This document shows, one piece after another, positions 10,300 through 19,337 of a stretch of DNA of 64,000 nt. The stretch lies in the NCBI GenBank assembly GCA_032654645.1, contig JAULAW010000011.1, forward strand, positions 40,826 through 104,825. Direction: 5' to 3'. Below the pieces are notes generated by a model. The model did no database searches. It saw only the letters and a program-made list of their open reading frames with translations, and was not told the DNA's origin. A program made the position numbers and the translations under genes. Each line of letters opens with the position of its first letter. Position 1 is the first letter of the stretch. The DNA comes from CAITJF01 sp032654645. Lineage in GTDB: Bacteria; Pseudomonadota; Gammaproteobacteria; Burkholderiales; Gallionellaceae.

Positions 10300-10668
10300 G
10301 TGATGACCCCTAAACAATAAATGACTGATGGCATGGCGGGCTGAAACGCCATGATTATTTACTTTCCGGTATTACTGCTTCGATTCCAATAGCCGGGGCC
10401 GCGAGGCGGTCTGCCTCAATAGAAACAATCTCGGATAGGTTGGCCAGTGCTTCCAGTTCTGCGGTATTCACTTCCATGGCCATGAAAGGGCTGGTTGCAT
10501 ACCGCTTGATTTGTTCCGGTTTTTGTTTGAGCGAGGGCACTTTTTCCATTACCACCGACTGCATCCTGGCGATCTCATTACGTTGTTGTGCCGCAGCCGC
10601 AGCAGTTAGCCCGCCTTCGGAAGTAAAGGCGATACGAAGCCCGACGATGATCCGCGTCGTACCGTTAA

Positions 10669-11976
10669 GGAGCTGTTAATAAATAACTGTAACAAATAAA
10701 TCGAAGGTGCTATGATTGTCGTCATGGCGAATGCAGACGACCTCAAACAAATACGCACCCGGTTCGAGAAGCTTGCATGGACGTTGGACGAGCGGATGAG
10801 GCGTCTGTTTGCTGCTGCGGAAGCTGCGGTGTTAGGCCATGGCGGCGTTACAAGGGTTGCACAGGCTACCGGTGTGTCCCGGCGCGCAATTCATGCCGGA
10901 TTGGAAGAGCTGGCAACCGAAAAGATGGCGGTTGAAAGTCAGGGCAAGCGAATTCGCAAAGCGGGAGCTGGCAGAAAATCTGTCACCGAAACCGATTCTG
11001 GCGTGATGGCGGCGCTGGAGAAATTGGTCGAAGCGACGACACGGGGTGATCCCGAATCACCCCTGCGCTGGACTTGCAAAAGCCTGCGTACGCTGGCTGG
11101 TGAGCTGGCTGTGAACGGCCATTCGGTGAGCTATCCGAAAGTGGGCGACTTGCTGCGGGAGTTGGGTTATAGCTTGCAGGCAAACCGAAAGATGCTGGAA
11201 GGGACGGATCATCCGGACCGCAATGCCCAATTCGAGTTCATCAACGACCAGACCGGACAACGTCTAGCGGCAGGCAATCCGGTTATTTCGGTTGACACAA
11301 AGAAGAAAGAGCTTGTTGGTGCGTACAAGAACAACGGCACAACTTGGCGCCCCGAGGGGAAGCCAGAATTAGTCAAGGTGCACGACTTCATCGATAAGGA
11401 GCTTGGGCGCGCGAACCCCTATGGCGTCTACGATGTTGCCAGCAACACGGGTTGGGTCAGTGTGGGGACGGATCACGACACGGCAAGTTTCGCGGTCGAA
11501 ACAATTCGCCGCTGGTGGAATACGATGGGCAGGCAGCGTTATCCTGCGGCAACGGAACTGATGATCACGGCAGATGGTGGCGGTAGCAACGGTAGCCGGG
11601 TACGGCTTTGGAAATTGGAATTGCAGCGGTTGGCTGACGAGATCAATATCCCGATCAGCATCTCTCATCTGCCTCCGGGCACTAGCAAATGGAACAAGAT
11701 CGAGCATCGTCTGTTCTCGTACATCAGCATGAATTGGCGCGGCCAGCCCTTGATTAGCCACGAGGTGATCGTCAATCTCATTGCCGGAACGACCACTCGG
11801 AAGGGACTGAAAGTCCATGCCGAACTGGATGAATCTTCGTATCCGTCAGGCATTAAGGTAAGTGACGCAGAATTTGAAAAAATACGCATCACCCGGAATT
11901 CGTTTCATGGCGAATGGAACTACAGGATTGATCCGAGTGCGAGCTAAAATTGATACACTAATTGTTTAACGACTCC
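10669..11976 (+). mobile_element. ISAzo13-family insertion sequence, 1308 bp
   Basis: The ends are imperfect inverted repeats, GGAGCTGTTAATAAATAAC at the left and GGAGTCGTTAAACAATTAG read inward from the right. Both sides are flanked by TAA (10666-10668 and 11977-11979), a 3-bp target duplication. The single transposase gene fills the element. The insertion splits a minus-strand gene whose frame is restored when the element is removed, which confirms the boundaries. Confidence 0.88.
10712..11947 (+). CDS. ISAzo13-family transposase
   Basis: 411 residues, with the DDE_Tnp_ISAZ013 (PF07592) signature: an N-terminal helix-turn-helix (TRVAQATGVSRRAIHAGLEE), then ISVDTKKKE, ITADGGGSNGSR with the second acidic residue and PPGTSKWNKIEHRLFS with the catalytic Glu. 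It is full length, so it is likely still functional. A GAAGG ribosome site precedes the ATG. It catalyses cut-and-paste movement of the enclosing element. Confidence 0.95.
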   Translation: MIVVMANADDLKQIRTRFEKLAWTLDERMRRLFAAAEAAVLGHGGVTRVAQATGVSRRAIHAGLEELATEKMAVESQGKRIRKAGAGRKSVTETDSGVMAALEKLVEATTRGDPESPLRWTCKSLRTLAGELAVNGHSVSYPKVGDLLRELGYSLQANRKMLEGTDHPDRNAQFEFINDQTGQRLAAGNPVISVDTKKKELVGAYKNNGTTWRPEGKPELVKVHDFIDKELGRANPYGVYDVASNTGWVSVGTDHDTASFAVETIRRWWNTMGRQRYPAATELMITADGGGSNGSRVRLWKLELQRLADEINIPISISHLPPGTSKWNKIEHRLFSYISMNWRGQPLISHEVIVNLIAGTTTRKGLKVHAELDESSYPSGIKVSDAEFEKIRITRNSFHGEWNYRIDPSAS

Positions 11977-12214
11977 TAACTTCCATTTGTTTTCTGAGCA
12001 AATCGAGGGTTCTGACAATGTCCGCGTTGGTGCCGGCCTTCAAAGGCGGCTGTGCGGAGCCCTCCAAAACGACAAGGTCGGCGGCCAAGGCATGCGCAAC
12101 GCCTATGGTCAACGCAAATATAGTCATCAGACCAGCAAAGGTGTGGGGCGATAGCAAAAACAAGGTTCTGTAAAACACCTTTCCCTGCCCCACTTTTTTT
12201 CGTCGGCAAACCAT

Positions 12215-12602
12215 GCACTCCCCAATGCGCGCTTTGTTTAAAACTTGAGTGGCACAACTCCTTTTGAACCACTCCGCCCGCTTAATATCCTAATTTTTTG
12301 ATATGAAACGCTTGAATGCCGATCATTCCCTCTGATCATTCAAAACGCTATTTGTTAATTCGTCTCTGGGCGTTGCATCGCTGCTGCTTGGTGTTCCTTG
12401 AATTCAGTTTCAAATCAAACGCACGAATGGTTACACACAGGCCCACTTCTGTATATATGTCTTTCGGCCTATGCAATTGCTAGGCATTGCCTATGCATTT
12501 CGGCATATTGACAGCAAGGTATTTTTCTGGCTGACGCTTCACGTGACTACTGCACAGCAGATCAGAATCTGGCAATTGTCCAGCAAAATTGCGTCCTCAA
12601 CA
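12215..12602. other. Gene-free stretch between the split gene and the group II intron remnant
   Basis: About 390 bp, AT-rich in its left half. I see no supported gene. The sequence at 12520-12602 replaces the missing 3' part of the intron and may belong to an unrecognised element, but no ends or transposase fragment can be identified. Confidence 0.4.
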
Positions 12603-13145
12603 TCACCCCCAGAGGTAGCCGCCCCGGAGATACCCGTCCACTTCCCGCAGCGCGTCTTTGCAGCCCCGTCCCGGCCTGAACCCGTAGCTCATCGGCAGAA
12701 ATTCTTTCTCGAAGATCGGTTCGATCACCCGCTTGACCGCCGTCTGGACGATTCTGTCCTTGACGGTGGGGATGCCTAGCGGGCGCGTCTTGCCTCCCGC
12801 TTTGGGAATCTCCACCCGCCGCACGGCGCAGCTCTGATACTTCCCTTCCTCAAGGTCTTTCGCCAACTCGTCAAGATACCGCCCGGCGTTCGCCGCAAAG
12901 GCTTCGATGCTTTGCCCGTCTATCCCCGCCGCACCCCTGTTACTCTTGACTCGTTCCCAAGCCGTTTGGAGTGTGCTCGGGCGATAGGCTTTGTCGATCA
13001 GGCTGAACCATTTGTTTCCTTTGACACCGTTACCCAGTGCCGCCAACATGCGTTCCGTCCAGACGGTGCGATCCACCCAGTCCCATCCGGTTGGGCTAGA
13101 TTCAGTTTGTTTAGTCCTCGCGGACACTTCCACCGTTTCGCTCAC
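12603..13145 (-). pseudogene. Group II intron reverse transcriptase/maturase, N-terminal fragment
   Basis: 180 residues with a GTG start. It holds the early RT blocks (SNRGAAGIDGQSIEAF, VRRVEIPKAGGKTRPLGIPT, DRIVQTAVKRVIEPIFE, SYGFRPGRGCKDAL). A normal protein is over 400 residues. The YADD catalytic box and the maturase X domain are absent because the frame ends shortly after GYLRGG in foreign sequence. It is a remnant with no expected activity. Confidence 0.9.
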
Positions 13146-13666
13146 GCTCTCGCTCCTCCTGTCTTTTACGCATCCACTTTCCTACCACCCTTCCCTAGTC
13201 GCGGCTTTGCTTTCCGCGCTTTCCGGGCTGCCTCTGCATCGGGTTAGGCTCGAATTTCTTCCGACACTTTCCTCGCCAGTTTCCCGGCTTTGTTGGCCTT
13301 GCCTCGCTCTTCAGCCCTGCGGTACTACGGAGGCTCTGACTCCTGTCCCCCTTCACCTGGGAGCAGGTCTCCCCGCTTATCTCACGCAAACTTCCCGGCA
13401 TTCCGCCTCCAACCACATGGGTGACCCAAATGTCGCTTTGCACGCCATTCCTTCCAGCGCATCTGGTGTATTTCAGGCTTCGCCACGAACGAGCAGGCTC
13501 GCCGTCACTCCCCGCCGAATCGAGTTCACTTTATTACGGACTGCCAGTTCGCTTCCGGTTGCTCCCCACCCCGCCTCTCGACGACGCAGTTACCTTCGGC
13601 TACGAAGTTTTGGCTTACTCCGACACGGACTTCCACCGTGCAGTTTGCGCGCCTTCACGGGCGCAC
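12603..13666 (-). mobile_element. Group II intron, 3'-truncated
   Basis: The intron runs on the minus strand. Its 5' end is at 13666, where the RNA would begin GTGCGCCC and soon reads GCGCAAACTGCACGGTGGAA, the standard start of bacterial group II introns. About 520 nt of ribozyme domain sequence precede the reverse-transcriptase gene. Everything after about residue 178 of the protein, and domains V and VI of the RNA, is gone, so it can neither splice nor move. It begins directly after a palindromic repeat (13671-13733). Confidence 0.88.
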
Positions 13667-13670
13667 TCGT

Positions 13671-13733
13671 CCCCGCGTAGGCGGGAACCCAGTCAAATAA
13701 AGGCACTGGATCCCCGCCTACGCGGGGATGACG
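13671..13733. repeat. Palindromic intergenic repeat (CCCGCGTAGGCGGG type)
   Basis: Arms CCCGCGTAGGCGGGAACCCAG and its complement CTGGATCCCCGCCTACGCGGGG surround a short loop. A shorter relative is at 36561-36580. The group II intron starts 5 bp from its edge. The remaining bases up to rpsP should hold that operon's promoter, which I could not pin down. Confidence 0.7.
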
Positions 13734-13938
13734 AATTAATCCGTGTTTCCTTAGAGGTTTCCTTAAAACCTTTAGCCGACCCGTTGAGCGAGCGCATTCG
13801 CAAGCACACGCATGCCCGAGGCAACCTGCATGTTTTAGGGAGCAGAAATCCCGCAACACCGGCTGCTTGCTATAACTCTGTAAAGTGTCGTAGAATTCGC
13901 GCCCTTTGGCATTTGCTAACAAAAAAACAGGTTCGACT

Positions 13939-14193
13939 ATGGTTATCATTCGGTTTTCACGCGGCGGCTCCAAGAACCGCCCATTCTTTAATGTGGTTGT
14001 GGCTGATTCGCGCAATCGCCGCGATGGCAGGTTTATCGAGCGCATCGGTTTTTACAACCCGATTGCCCCGGAAGGCCCGGACGGCATGCGCATTCAGCTT
14101 GATCGGGTGACGCACTGGCAAGAAAAGGGCGCGCAACTGAGCGATGCCGTCGCCAAGCTGGTCAAGCGCGCTGGTGCCGCAGCAAAAGCATAA
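13939..14193 (+). CDS. rpsP: 30S ribosomal protein S16
   Basis: 84 residues, the normal size for S16. It begins MVIIRFSRGGSKNRPFF and has the conserved SRNRRDGRFIERIGFYNP segment. An ATG 33 bases upstream would add an unrelated tail and is rejected. It is the first gene of the rpsP-rimM-trmD-rplS operon, 13 bp before rimM. It is a structural component of the small subunit. Confidence 0.98.
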   Translation: MVIIRFSRGGSKNRPFFNVVVADSRNRRDGRFIERIGFYNPIAPEGPDGMRIQLDRVTHWQEKGAQLSDAVAKLVKRAGAAAKA

Positions 14194-14206
14194 CGAACCA
14201 GACCCC

Positions 14207-14713
14207 ATGGTAATCATGGGGCGTGTGGCGGGTGCGCAGGGCATACTCGGTTGGGTGAAACTTAAAACTTACACCGAGTTCATGGACGGTCTTGTCGAAT
14301 TTCCTGTCTGGTGGCTGGGGGATGAAAAGCATCCTTGGCGCGAAGTTGGCGTGGAAAAATTTGCTGTGCAAAGCAAAGGCCTGATCGCCAAGTTTCCGGG
14401 CTGTAACGACCGAACCGCCGCTGAAAAATACAAGGGCTTGCTGGTGGCAGTGCCGCGCAGCAGCTTGCCACAACAGCTTGAAGATGAGTATTACTGGTCT
14501 GACTTGATCGGGCTTGCGGTGGTCAACCTCGCAGGCGAAAGTTTGGGGACGGTGGACAACCTGATGGATACCGGCGCCAATCAGGTGCTGTGTGTGCGGG
14601 GTGAGAGCGGTGAGTTGTTGATTCCGTTCATCGCCAGCGCAATCAAGCAAGTGAGCCTGGCGGAAAAAGTAATACGTGTTGACTGGGCCGCCGATTGGGC
14701 AGAAAAACACTGA
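14207..14713 (+). CDS. rimM: Ribosome maturation factor RimM
   Basis: 168 residues. It starts at MVIMGRVAGAQG, the typical family start, and has an N-terminal RimM barrel (GWVKLKTYTE, AEKYKGLLVAVPRS) and a C-terminal PRC-barrel (YWSDLIGLAVVN, LLIPFIASAIKQV). It binds S19 and assists late maturation of the 30S head. It sits between rpsP and trmD, 16 bp before the latter, in the conserved operon. Confidence 0.97.
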   Translation: MVIMGRVAGAQGILGWVKLKTYTEFMDGLVEFPVWWLGDEKHPWREVGVEKFAVQSKGLIAKFPGCNDRTAAEKYKGLLVAVPRSSLPQQLEDEYYWSDLIGLAVVNLAGESLGTVDNLMDTGANQVLCVRGESGELLIPFIASAIKQVSLAEKVIRVDWAADWAEKH

Positions 14714-14729
14714 GTGCAAGCGCCTGAAG

Positions 14730-15527
14730 ATGCGGTTTGATGTCATCACCTTGTTCCCCGAAATGTTCGACGCGATCACGCAATATGGCGTAACGCGGCG
14801 CGCGGCGGAGCAGGGCAAGTTTGTGTTGCAGACGTGGAACCCGCGCGATTTCACCAACGACAACTACCGCACCGTGGATGATCGCCCTTACGGTGGCGGC
14901 CCCGGGATGGTGATGCTGGCGGAACCGCTGGCTCAGGCGATCAGCGCGGCGCGGCAAAGCCAAGCGCAAACCGGTGTGGTCAAGAGTTGTGTGATACACC
15001 TATCGCCGCAAGGCAAGCCACTCAACCACGAAGTGGTGAAGGAATTGCTGGCACGCGACGAAGGATTGATTTTGTTGGCGAGCCGTTACGAAGGCGTGGA
15101 TGAACGCCTGATTCGGCGGCATGTGGATGAAGAGCTTTCCATTGGGGACTATGTTATTTCCGGCGGCGAGTTGGCAGCGATGGTACTGATAGACAGCCTG
15201 GTGCGGCAAATTCCCGGAGTGCTGGGTGATGCCGAATCGGCGCAACAAGATTCCTTCGTACAAGGGTTGCTGGATTGTCCGCACTACACGCGCCCTGAAG
15301 AATTTGAAGGCGATGGCGTTCCGGAAGTATTGCTGTCCGGGCACCATGCCGAAATAGAAAAGTGGCGGTTGAAACAGGCGCTTGGACGCACCTGGGAACG
15401 CCGCCCTGATTTGCTGGCACAGCGCCAGTTAACAAAACAGGAAGCTCGGCTACTGGCTGAGTACCAGCAGGAACAAGCTTCCGTACAACAAGAGGAAATG
15501 CAAAATGGATCTGATCAAGCAGCTTGA
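14730..15527 (+). CDS. trmD: tRNA (guanine-N1)-methyltransferase
   Basis: 265 residues, starting MRFDVITLFPEMF. It makes m1G37 in tRNAs, which prevents +1 frameshifting. Visible signatures are the substrate region DDRPYGGGPGMVM and the SAM-binding trefoil knot segments LLASRYEGVDERL and SIGDYVISGGELA. The gene overlaps rplS by 23 bp, so the two are probably translationally coupled. Confidence 0.98.
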   Translation: MRFDVITLFPEMFDAITQYGVTRRAAEQGKFVLQTWNPRDFTNDNYRTVDDRPYGGGPGMVMLAEPLAQAISAARQSQAQTGVVKSCVIHLSPQGKPLNHEVVKELLARDEGLILLASRYEGVDERLIRRHVDEELSIGDYVISGGELAAMVLIDSLVRQIPGVLGDAESAQQDSFVQGLLDCPHYTRPEEFEGDGVPEVLLSGHHAEIEKWRLKQALGRTWERRPDLLAQRQLTKQEARLLAEYQQEQASVQQEEMQNGSDQAA

Positions 15528-15870
15528 GCAGGAAGAAATCGCCCGCATGGGTAAAACCATCCCTTCTTTCGCCCCCGGCGACACGGTCATCGTCAATGTG
15601 AACGTGGTGGAAGGCGAGCGCAAACGTGTGCAGGCTTATGAAGGCGTAGTGATTGCCAAGCGTAACCGGGGCTTGAACTCTTCTTTCATCGTGCGCAAGA
15701 TTTCCGCTGGCGAAGGCGTGGAACGCACCTTCCAGACCTATTCCCCATCTGTCGCCAGCATCGAACTGAAGCGCCGTGGCGATGTGCGCCGCGCCAAGTT
15801 GTACTACCTGCGTGAACGTTCCGGCAAGTCGGCCCGTATCAAGGAAAAACTGGTAGCGCGTTCGGCATAG
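15505..15870 (+). CDS. rplS: 50S ribosomal protein L19
   Basis: 121 residues, normal for L19. Conserved segments are IPSFAPGDTV, EGERKRVQAYEGVVIA, FIVRKISAGEGVERTF and RRAKLYYLRERSGKSARI. The protein lies at the 30S-50S interface. It is the last gene of the operon and is followed by a strong hairpin. Confidence 0.98.
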   Translation: MDLIKQLEQEEIARMGKTIPSFAPGDTVIVNVNVVEGERKRVQAYEGVVIAKRNRGLNSSFIVRKISAGEGVERTFQTYSPSVASIELKRRGDVRRAKLYYLRERSGKSARIKEKLVARSA

Positions 15871-15893
15871 CAAATTCGCACAGTCGATGGATC

Positions 15894-15924
15894 GCAAAAT
15901 GGGGAGCTTGGTCTCCCCATTTGC
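15894..15924 (+). terminator. Terminator hairpin after rplS
   Basis: Arms GCAAAATGGGGAG and CTCCCCATTTGC pair over 12 bases with a single A bulge and a 6-nt loop, 24 bp after the rplS stop. The T-run is short, but the position at the operon end supports a terminator role. Confidence 0.75.
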
Positions 15925-15983
15925 ATTGGTGGTTTGCGTTATGATTGCCCTATCAAACTAGATTCTCCATGAGAATCGTCACG

Positions 15984-16054
15984 CCGTTGTAGGAGCGTAG
16001 ATTGCTGCGCGATGACGAGCCATCGCCCGATGAATCGGGCTCCTACACAGAAAA
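15984..16054. repeat. Intergenic repeat with GTAGGAGC / GCTCCTAC ends
   Basis: The stretch begins TTGTAGGAGCG and ends GGGCTCCTACA, with an inner palindrome ATCGCCCGATGAATCGGGC. It looks like a member of the short palindromic repeats scattered in betaproteobacterial genomes. No gene is present in this 360-bp gap. Confidence 0.6.
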
Positions 16055-16077
16055 GGCTGGCCTTACAAACCTAATGA

Positions 16078-16270
16078 ATAATCCTAGATTCCTCAGTTGA
16101 GAATGAATAATTTACAGGGGAAGCAACATGGGCACGCTTCTCCCTCACCCCAACCCCTCTCCCCGAGGGAGAGGGGTTTTGCTCCCTTCCCCCTCGGGGG
16201 AAGGGCTGGGGGTGAGGGTTTGCCCCCTGTCGGTTTATTTTCAACTGAGGTTTTCAGGATAATCTAGGAT
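16078..16270. repeat. Nested inverted-repeat element, MITE-like
   Basis: The outer arms are ATCCTAGATTCCTCAGTTGA at the left and TCAACTGAGG followed by AATCTAGGAT at the right. The inner part is a long palindrome (CTCACCCCAACCCCTCTCCC and its complement GGGGAAGGGCTGGGGGTGAG). The inner motif recurs at 19978-20062. There is no coding capacity. It lies directly before ogt. Confidence 0.6.
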
Positions 16271-16284
16271 CAAGGGGTTTTACT

Positions 16285-16758
16285 TTGCAAGCCATTCCGC
16301 TTTACCAGGCAATACTTGCCGTGCCATTCGGTGTGCTCGGCATCCGCTGTGATACGGATGCGCTCACCGGCATCGAGTTCCTTGCGCCGGATACTGCGCC
16401 GTGCGCACCGCGCAGTGCATTGGCAAAAATGGTATGCGAGCAACTCTCAGCCTATTTAGACAATCCGGATTTTCAGTTCACTCTTCCGCTCAAGCTCAAC
16501 GGCACGGCACATCAAACCAAAGTATGGCAGGCGATCTGCGCCATTCCGCGCGGGAAAACGCGCAGCTACGGTGAATTGGCGAAAGATCTGCAATCGTGTG
16601 CACAAGCCGTCGGCCAAGCCTGTGGAGCCAACCCCATCCCCATCGTCATCCCGTGTCACCGCGTGGTAGGCAAGGCCGGGCTGGGCGGCTTCATGCATCA
16701 CAGCGGCGGTTACGCGCTGGATATAAAACGCTGGTTGCTGGTACATGAAAAACGCTAA
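16285..16758 (+). CDS. ogt: Methylated-DNA-protein-cysteine methyltransferase
   Basis: 157 residues with a TTG start preceded by GGGG. It transfers methyl groups from O6-methylguanine to its own cysteine. The active-site box IPCHRVVGK is intact, with the upstream helix-turn-helix RGKTRSYGELAKDL and the PIPIVIPCHRV strand typical of the family. It overlaps xerD by 14 bp, so the two are co-transcribed. Confidence 0.95.
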   Translation: MQAIPLYQAILAVPFGVLGIRCDTDALTGIEFLAPDTAPCAPRSALAKMVCEQLSAYLDNPDFQFTLPLKLNGTAHQTKVWQAICAIPRGKTRSYGELAKDLQSCAQAVGQACGANPIPIVIPCHRVVGKAGLGGFMHHSGGYALDIKRWLLVHEKR

Positions 16759-17641
16759 CATTCTTGACGAATTCTGCGACAGCCTGTGGCTGGAAGACGG
16801 CCTGTCGCGCAACACGCTGGAAGGCTACCGGCGCGACTTGCATAAATTTTCTGCCTGGCTGGAAAAGCAGCGCGGCGAGTCGCTGTTGCAGGCCACGCAT
16901 GCCGACATTCAAGGCTTCCTCGCGCATCTGGTCAGCGAGCAGAAAGCCAAGGCCACCTCGACCTCACGCGCTATCTCCAGCCTCAAGCGCCTGTTCCGCT
17001 ATCTGCTGCGGCAGAATAAAGTGTCCGCCGACCCCACGCTGCAAATCGCCACGCCCAAGCTGCCGCGCAGCTTGCCCAAGAGCCTGACCGAACAGGATGT
17101 CGAACAACTGCTCAACGCGCCGGATGTGGATACCCCATTGGGCATGCGCGACCGTACCATGTTTGAGGTGCTGTATGCCACCGGCTTGCGCGTGTCGGAA
17201 CTGGTGACCTTGCGCATCGCGCAAGTGAGCATGGATATGGGCGTGGTGCGCGTAATGGGCAAAGGCAGCAAAGAACGCCTCGTGCCGCTGGGTGAAGAAG
17301 CACTGGACTGGCTGCGCCGCTATCTGGCGGAAGGACGCGCGGTGCTGCTGGCGGGAAAGGTGAGCGATGCGCTTTTTGTCACCGCACGTGCCACAGCCAT
17401 GACGCGGCAAATGTTCTGGTATCTCATCAAGCGCCATGCCAAAAGTGGCGGGTTAAACAAATCACTCTCGCCGCATACCCTGCGCCACGCCTTTGCCACA
17501 CACCTGCTCAACCACGGCGCTGATTTGCGCGTGGTGCAATTGCTGCTCGGCCACACCGATATTTCCACCACGCAGATTTATACCCATGTTGCGCGGGAAC
17601 GGCTAAAACAGTTGCATGCGAAGCATCATCCGAGGGGGTGA
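16745..17641 (+). CDS. xerD: Tyrosine recombinase XerD
   Basis: 298 residues. It resolves chromosome dimers with XerC at dif. The N-terminal SAM-like core-binding domain (EFCDSLWLEDGLSRNTLEGY) precedes the catalytic domain with Arg in TGLRVSEL, Lys in GKGSKER, the HTLRHAFATHLL box, the LGHTDISTTQIYTH box with the second His, and the nucleophilic Tyr. The size and the overlap with ogt point to the housekeeping recombinase rather than a phage integrase. Confidence 0.95.
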   Translation: MKNANILDEFCDSLWLEDGLSRNTLEGYRRDLHKFSAWLEKQRGESLLQATHADIQGFLAHLVSEQKAKATSTSRAISSLKRLFRYLLRQNKVSADPTLQIATPKLPRSLPKSLTEQDVEQLLNAPDVDTPLGMRDRTMFEVLYATGLRVSELVTLRIAQVSMDMGVVRVMGKGSKERLVPLGEEALDWLRRYLAEGRAVLLAGKVSDALFVTARATAMTRQMFWYLIKRHAKSGGLNKSLSPHTLRHAFATHLLNHGADLRVVQLLLGHTDISTTQIYTHVARERLKQLHAKHHPRG

Positions 17642-17770
17642 TGCGTATTACGCCGGGAAAATGTTTCGACTGTTGGCACACAGAGCTAAAGCTTGCGCAT
17701 TTACCTTACCTCCCCCATAAGATATGCTTGGTCACGAAAATCTCTTGGCAAACATTTCGCAAGCCACGCC

Positions 17771-19207
17771 ATGTTCAAACCCAGCCCCATAGAGACCGAC
17801 CACACTCTCGAACCCAAGGTGGTATTTCTCAACAGCGTCTTTCTGTTTGCCGGAATCGTGGCTTTCGGAATGGGCTTCTTCCGCTGGCAGTCCAGTGTGG
17901 TCATGGGTTCGATCGATTTCGTATTTTCGTTATGCAGCTTCGCTCTGGTTTATTACCTCAACAACCACAAGGAACGTGTTGCGGCCATCAGCTCGGTCGC
18001 GCTTGCGCTTTCATACTGCCTGTTTACCGCCATCTACCTGTTGGCTCCCTATAACACGACGCGCGTTTCACTGTTTTTCCTCTTGTTAGCCTCAGCCTTC
18101 TTCCTGAAGGGAAGGCAAGTCGGGCTCGCCTGGCTGATTATCATTCTCCTGACCATCGCGATCGGACACTTTCTGCCCGGTTTCGACACCGCCTATTCCC
18201 GCATCGATATCGTTACCACCTGCCTGTATTTGATGGCGTTGTTCTTCATTTTTATCAACTACGAAAAATTCAAAGAAAAGGTCAATGAGCGTGATCGGGA
18301 GAAAGAAGTGCTGCGCCTGAGCGAGGAACGTTTTCGCACAATGGTCGAAAACGGTAACGACATTATCAGCATCATTTCCGATACAGGCACCGTGCGCTTC
18401 ATCTCGCCTTCCATCGAATCCGTATTGGGTTTCGCGCCCGGTGAAATAGTCAACAAGAACGTCAACGAGTTGGTTCACCCCGACGAACAACAGAAAGTCG
18501 CCACGGCATTAACCGATGCACTGGCTCATCCCGGCGGAGAAACGCTGGAGCAATATGAATTTCGCATGAAGCACAAGGACGGTAGTTACCGCGACATCGA
18601 GATGGTCGGCTGCAATCTGATCGGCAATCCGGTGATCGGCGGCATCGTGCTGAACGGGCGCGACATCACCGAACGCAAGCAACTGGAAGGCGAGCTGAAG
18701 CGCCGGGCGCACATTGATGTGCTGACCGGTCTCAATAACCGGCGCTATTTCTTCGAGCTGGCGGAACAGGAGCTGGCGCGCGCCAAACGGCATGGAGCGC
18801 CGCTCCAGGCGCTGATGCTGGATGTGGACCACTTCAAGTTGGTTAACGATACCTATGGTCACCATGCCGGCGACAGGGTGTTGCAGAAGCTGAGCGAAAT
18901 TTGTGTCCAAACCTTGCGCGAAATTGACTTACTAGGGCGCATCGGCGGCGAAGAATTCGCCATCCTGTTGCCGGAAACCAAAGGCGAGCAAGCGCTGGAG
19001 GTGGCGGAGCGGCTGCGGCTGGCCGTTGCTGTTGCGACCGTGCCGCTCGAACAGGGTGATTCCATTCACTTCACGGTTTCGATCGGGGTAGCCCGGTTTG
19101 TGGCAACGGATACAAAGATTGAGGATATGTTCAAGCGCGCCGACACGGCCTTGTATGCGGCTAAAAACGCGGGGCGCAACCGGGTTTGCGGCGAAGAAAT
19201 TGGCTGA
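17771..19207 (+). CDS. Membrane PAS-GGDEF diguanylate cyclase
   Basis: 478 residues from ATG 17771; a start 78 bp upstream would add an unlikely tail. The N-terminal part holds about six hydrophobic helices, followed by a short coiled linker (FKEKVNERDREKEVLRLSEE), a PAS domain with a PAC end (GGIVLNGRDITERKQ) and a GGDEF domain with GGEEF. A REID inhibitory site lies five residues before GGEEF, so it should make c-di-GMP with product feedback. It is a stand-alone gene. Confidence 0.93.
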   Translation: MFKPSPIETDHTLEPKVVFLNSVFLFAGIVAFGMGFFRWQSSVVMGSIDFVFSLCSFALVYYLNNHKERVAAISSVALALSYCLFTAIYLLAPYNTTRVSLFFLLLASAFFLKGRQVGLAWLIIILLTIAIGHFLPGFDTAYSRIDIVTTCLYLMALFFIFINYEKFKEKVNERDREKEVLRLSEERFRTMVENGNDIISIISDTGTVRFISPSIESVLGFAPGEIVNKNVNELVHPDEQQKVATALTDALAHPGGETLEQYEFRMKHKDGSYRDIEMVGCNLIGNPVIGGIVLNGRDITERKQLEGELKRRAHIDVLTGLNNRRYFFELAEQELARAKRHGAPLQALMLDVDHFKLVNDTYGHHAGDRVLQKLSEICVQTLREIDLLGRIGGEEFAILLPETKGEQALEVAERLRLAVAVATVPLEQGDSIHFTVSIGVARFVATDTKIEDMFKRADTALYAAKNAGRNRVCGEEIG

Positions 19208-19337
19208 CTCCGTATTTCCATCACTCACCCTTAAACCGGACATATTACGTGCTACAGAACCGGGCTTTTCATTTGCTCTCTACATTCGGCAAATCGCGAA
19301 ATTGTTAAGCACCCCTCAGAGGGTTACAATAGCGCCC

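Larger units (their letters stand above)
10355..12214 (-). pseudogene. Stand-alone I9 propeptide-like secreted protein, split by an IS element
   Basis: Two pieces on the minus strand, 12214-11977 and 10668-10355, flank the ISAzo13-type element. Removing the element and one copy of the TAA target gives a continuous 182-residue frame across the junction (LRKQMEV then NGTTRIIVG). The product has a signal-peptide-like N-terminus (LMTIFALTIGVAHALAA) followed by an I9-type inhibitor/propeptide domain closely parallel to residues 25-155 of the subtilase (PFMAMEVNTAELEALA versus PFMAVEVDAAELEALA). It has no protease domain. It stops 55 bp before the subtilase start on the same strand, so it may have been a partner inhibitor or folding helper, or a partial duplicate of the protease gene. 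It is presumably inactive now. Confidence 0.8.

Noticed and set aside
12991..14110. Long plus-strand frames over the intron and rpsP
   Set aside because: They are antisense to the group II intron RNA or out of frame with rpsP and match nothing.
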